The translations under genes were made by a program, and so were the position numbers. Positions 63,758-64,000 of a stretch of DNA of 64,000 bases are shown one piece after another. Position 1 is the first letter of the stretch. Each line of letters begins with the position of its first letter. This stretch comes from Rhyzopertha dominica (Eukaryota; Arthropoda; Insecta; Coleoptera; Bostrichidae): NCBI GenBank assembly GCA_025024175.1, contig QCXZ01000064.1, positions 25,912,286 through 25,976,285 of the forward strand, read 5' to 3'. The notes beneath the pieces are model-generated. The model saw nothing but the letters and a program-made list of their open reading frames with translations, searched no databases and was not told the origin of the DNA.

Positions 63758-64000
63758 TTACTTCCATATCCACATTCGCCTTAAAATGGTCGAAAACACA
63801 AAAAAACAAAATTTGAGCAATAATATATGAACTTGAAATTTGGCAAACGTATAAATCTCAACTACCCAACGCGACCTATTGTTTGTGGGGTAAGTAGGGT
63901 ATCGGGAAGGTGGCGAAATTGAGGGGGGTAACTACCCTCTTTGCAAATTTTTATTTTTTTATATTTTTTTTCGTTTTAATATGTCATTAGTAGTATAACT
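63758..64000 (+). repeat. AT-rich interspersed repeat, copy 3, cut by the window end
   Basis: Begins TTACTTCCATATCCACATTC, then TTAAAATGGTCGAAAACAC, ATGAACTTGAAATTTGGCA and GGGGTAAGTAGGGTATCGGG, matching copies 1 and 2. The right part lies outside the window. It starts 70 bases after the piggyBac element. Confidence 0.8.

Noticed and set aside
1..64000. CRISPR arrays, rRNA genes, clear tRNA genes
   Set aside because: No regularly spaced repeats, rRNA segments or convincing tRNA folds were seen by eye; a tRNA scan could still find one.

Overview
The window looks like a piece of a large, repeat-rich, AT-rich arthropod genome, most likely an insect. It has introns of up to 26 kb, BEL/Pao and Ty3/gypsy LTR elements, CR1-like LINEs with (TTA)n tails, a Penelope-like element, piggyBac, hAT and Tc1/mariner-type transposons, and scattered N calls typical of a draft assembly. 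No bacterial-type genes, CRISPR arrays or rRNA were seen.

Only one host gene is supported. It is a zona pellucida (ZP) domain protein on the minus strand, represented by its last four coding exons: 59209-59378, 55334-55564, 46198-46345 and 20053-20415. Reading phases match at all three junctions, every donor reads GTAAGT, and the joined frame (303 codons plus stop) gives the end of ZP-N, a complete ZP-C, a tetrabasic furin-like site and a hydrophobic C-terminus. Upstream exons must lie beyond 64000. Everything from 20416 to 59208 is therefore intronic, and 59379-64000 probably is too.

Layout. 1-20 kb, downstream of the ZP gene: a BEL/Pao pol remnant split by a CR1-like LINE (2.2-7.5 kb), a LINE fragment (8.5-10.3), a Tc1/mariner-like remnant (11.2-12.6), a hAT-like element with a BED finger (12.9-13.5), a compact Ty3/gypsy deletion derivative with both LTRs and a target duplication (14.6-16.4), and a LINE RNase H tail (17.4-18.5). 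20-46 kb, the last ZP intron: two copies of an AT-rich repeat family, LINE fragments, Penelope-type repeats with hammerhead-like motifs, a transposase remnant, a minisatellite, an RTE-like LINE and a nearly intact CR1-like LINE (40.8-44.7). 46-59 kb: transposase remnants, a second hammerhead-like motif (48.7) and a Penelope-like RT/GIY-YIG pseudogene (53.6-55.1). 59-64 kb: an apparently intact piggyBac element (61184-63685) with TIRs, subterminal repeats and a TTAG duplication, then a third copy of the AT-rich repeat.

The transposable elements do not form a pathway. They record successive insertions, several of them nested, into and around one developmental or cuticle-type gene. The observations most worth following are the intact piggyBac with its non-TTAA flanks, the two hammerhead-like folds with palindromic stem III, the gag-plus-pol-tail LTR element, and the three-copy AT-rich repeat that splits a LINE.
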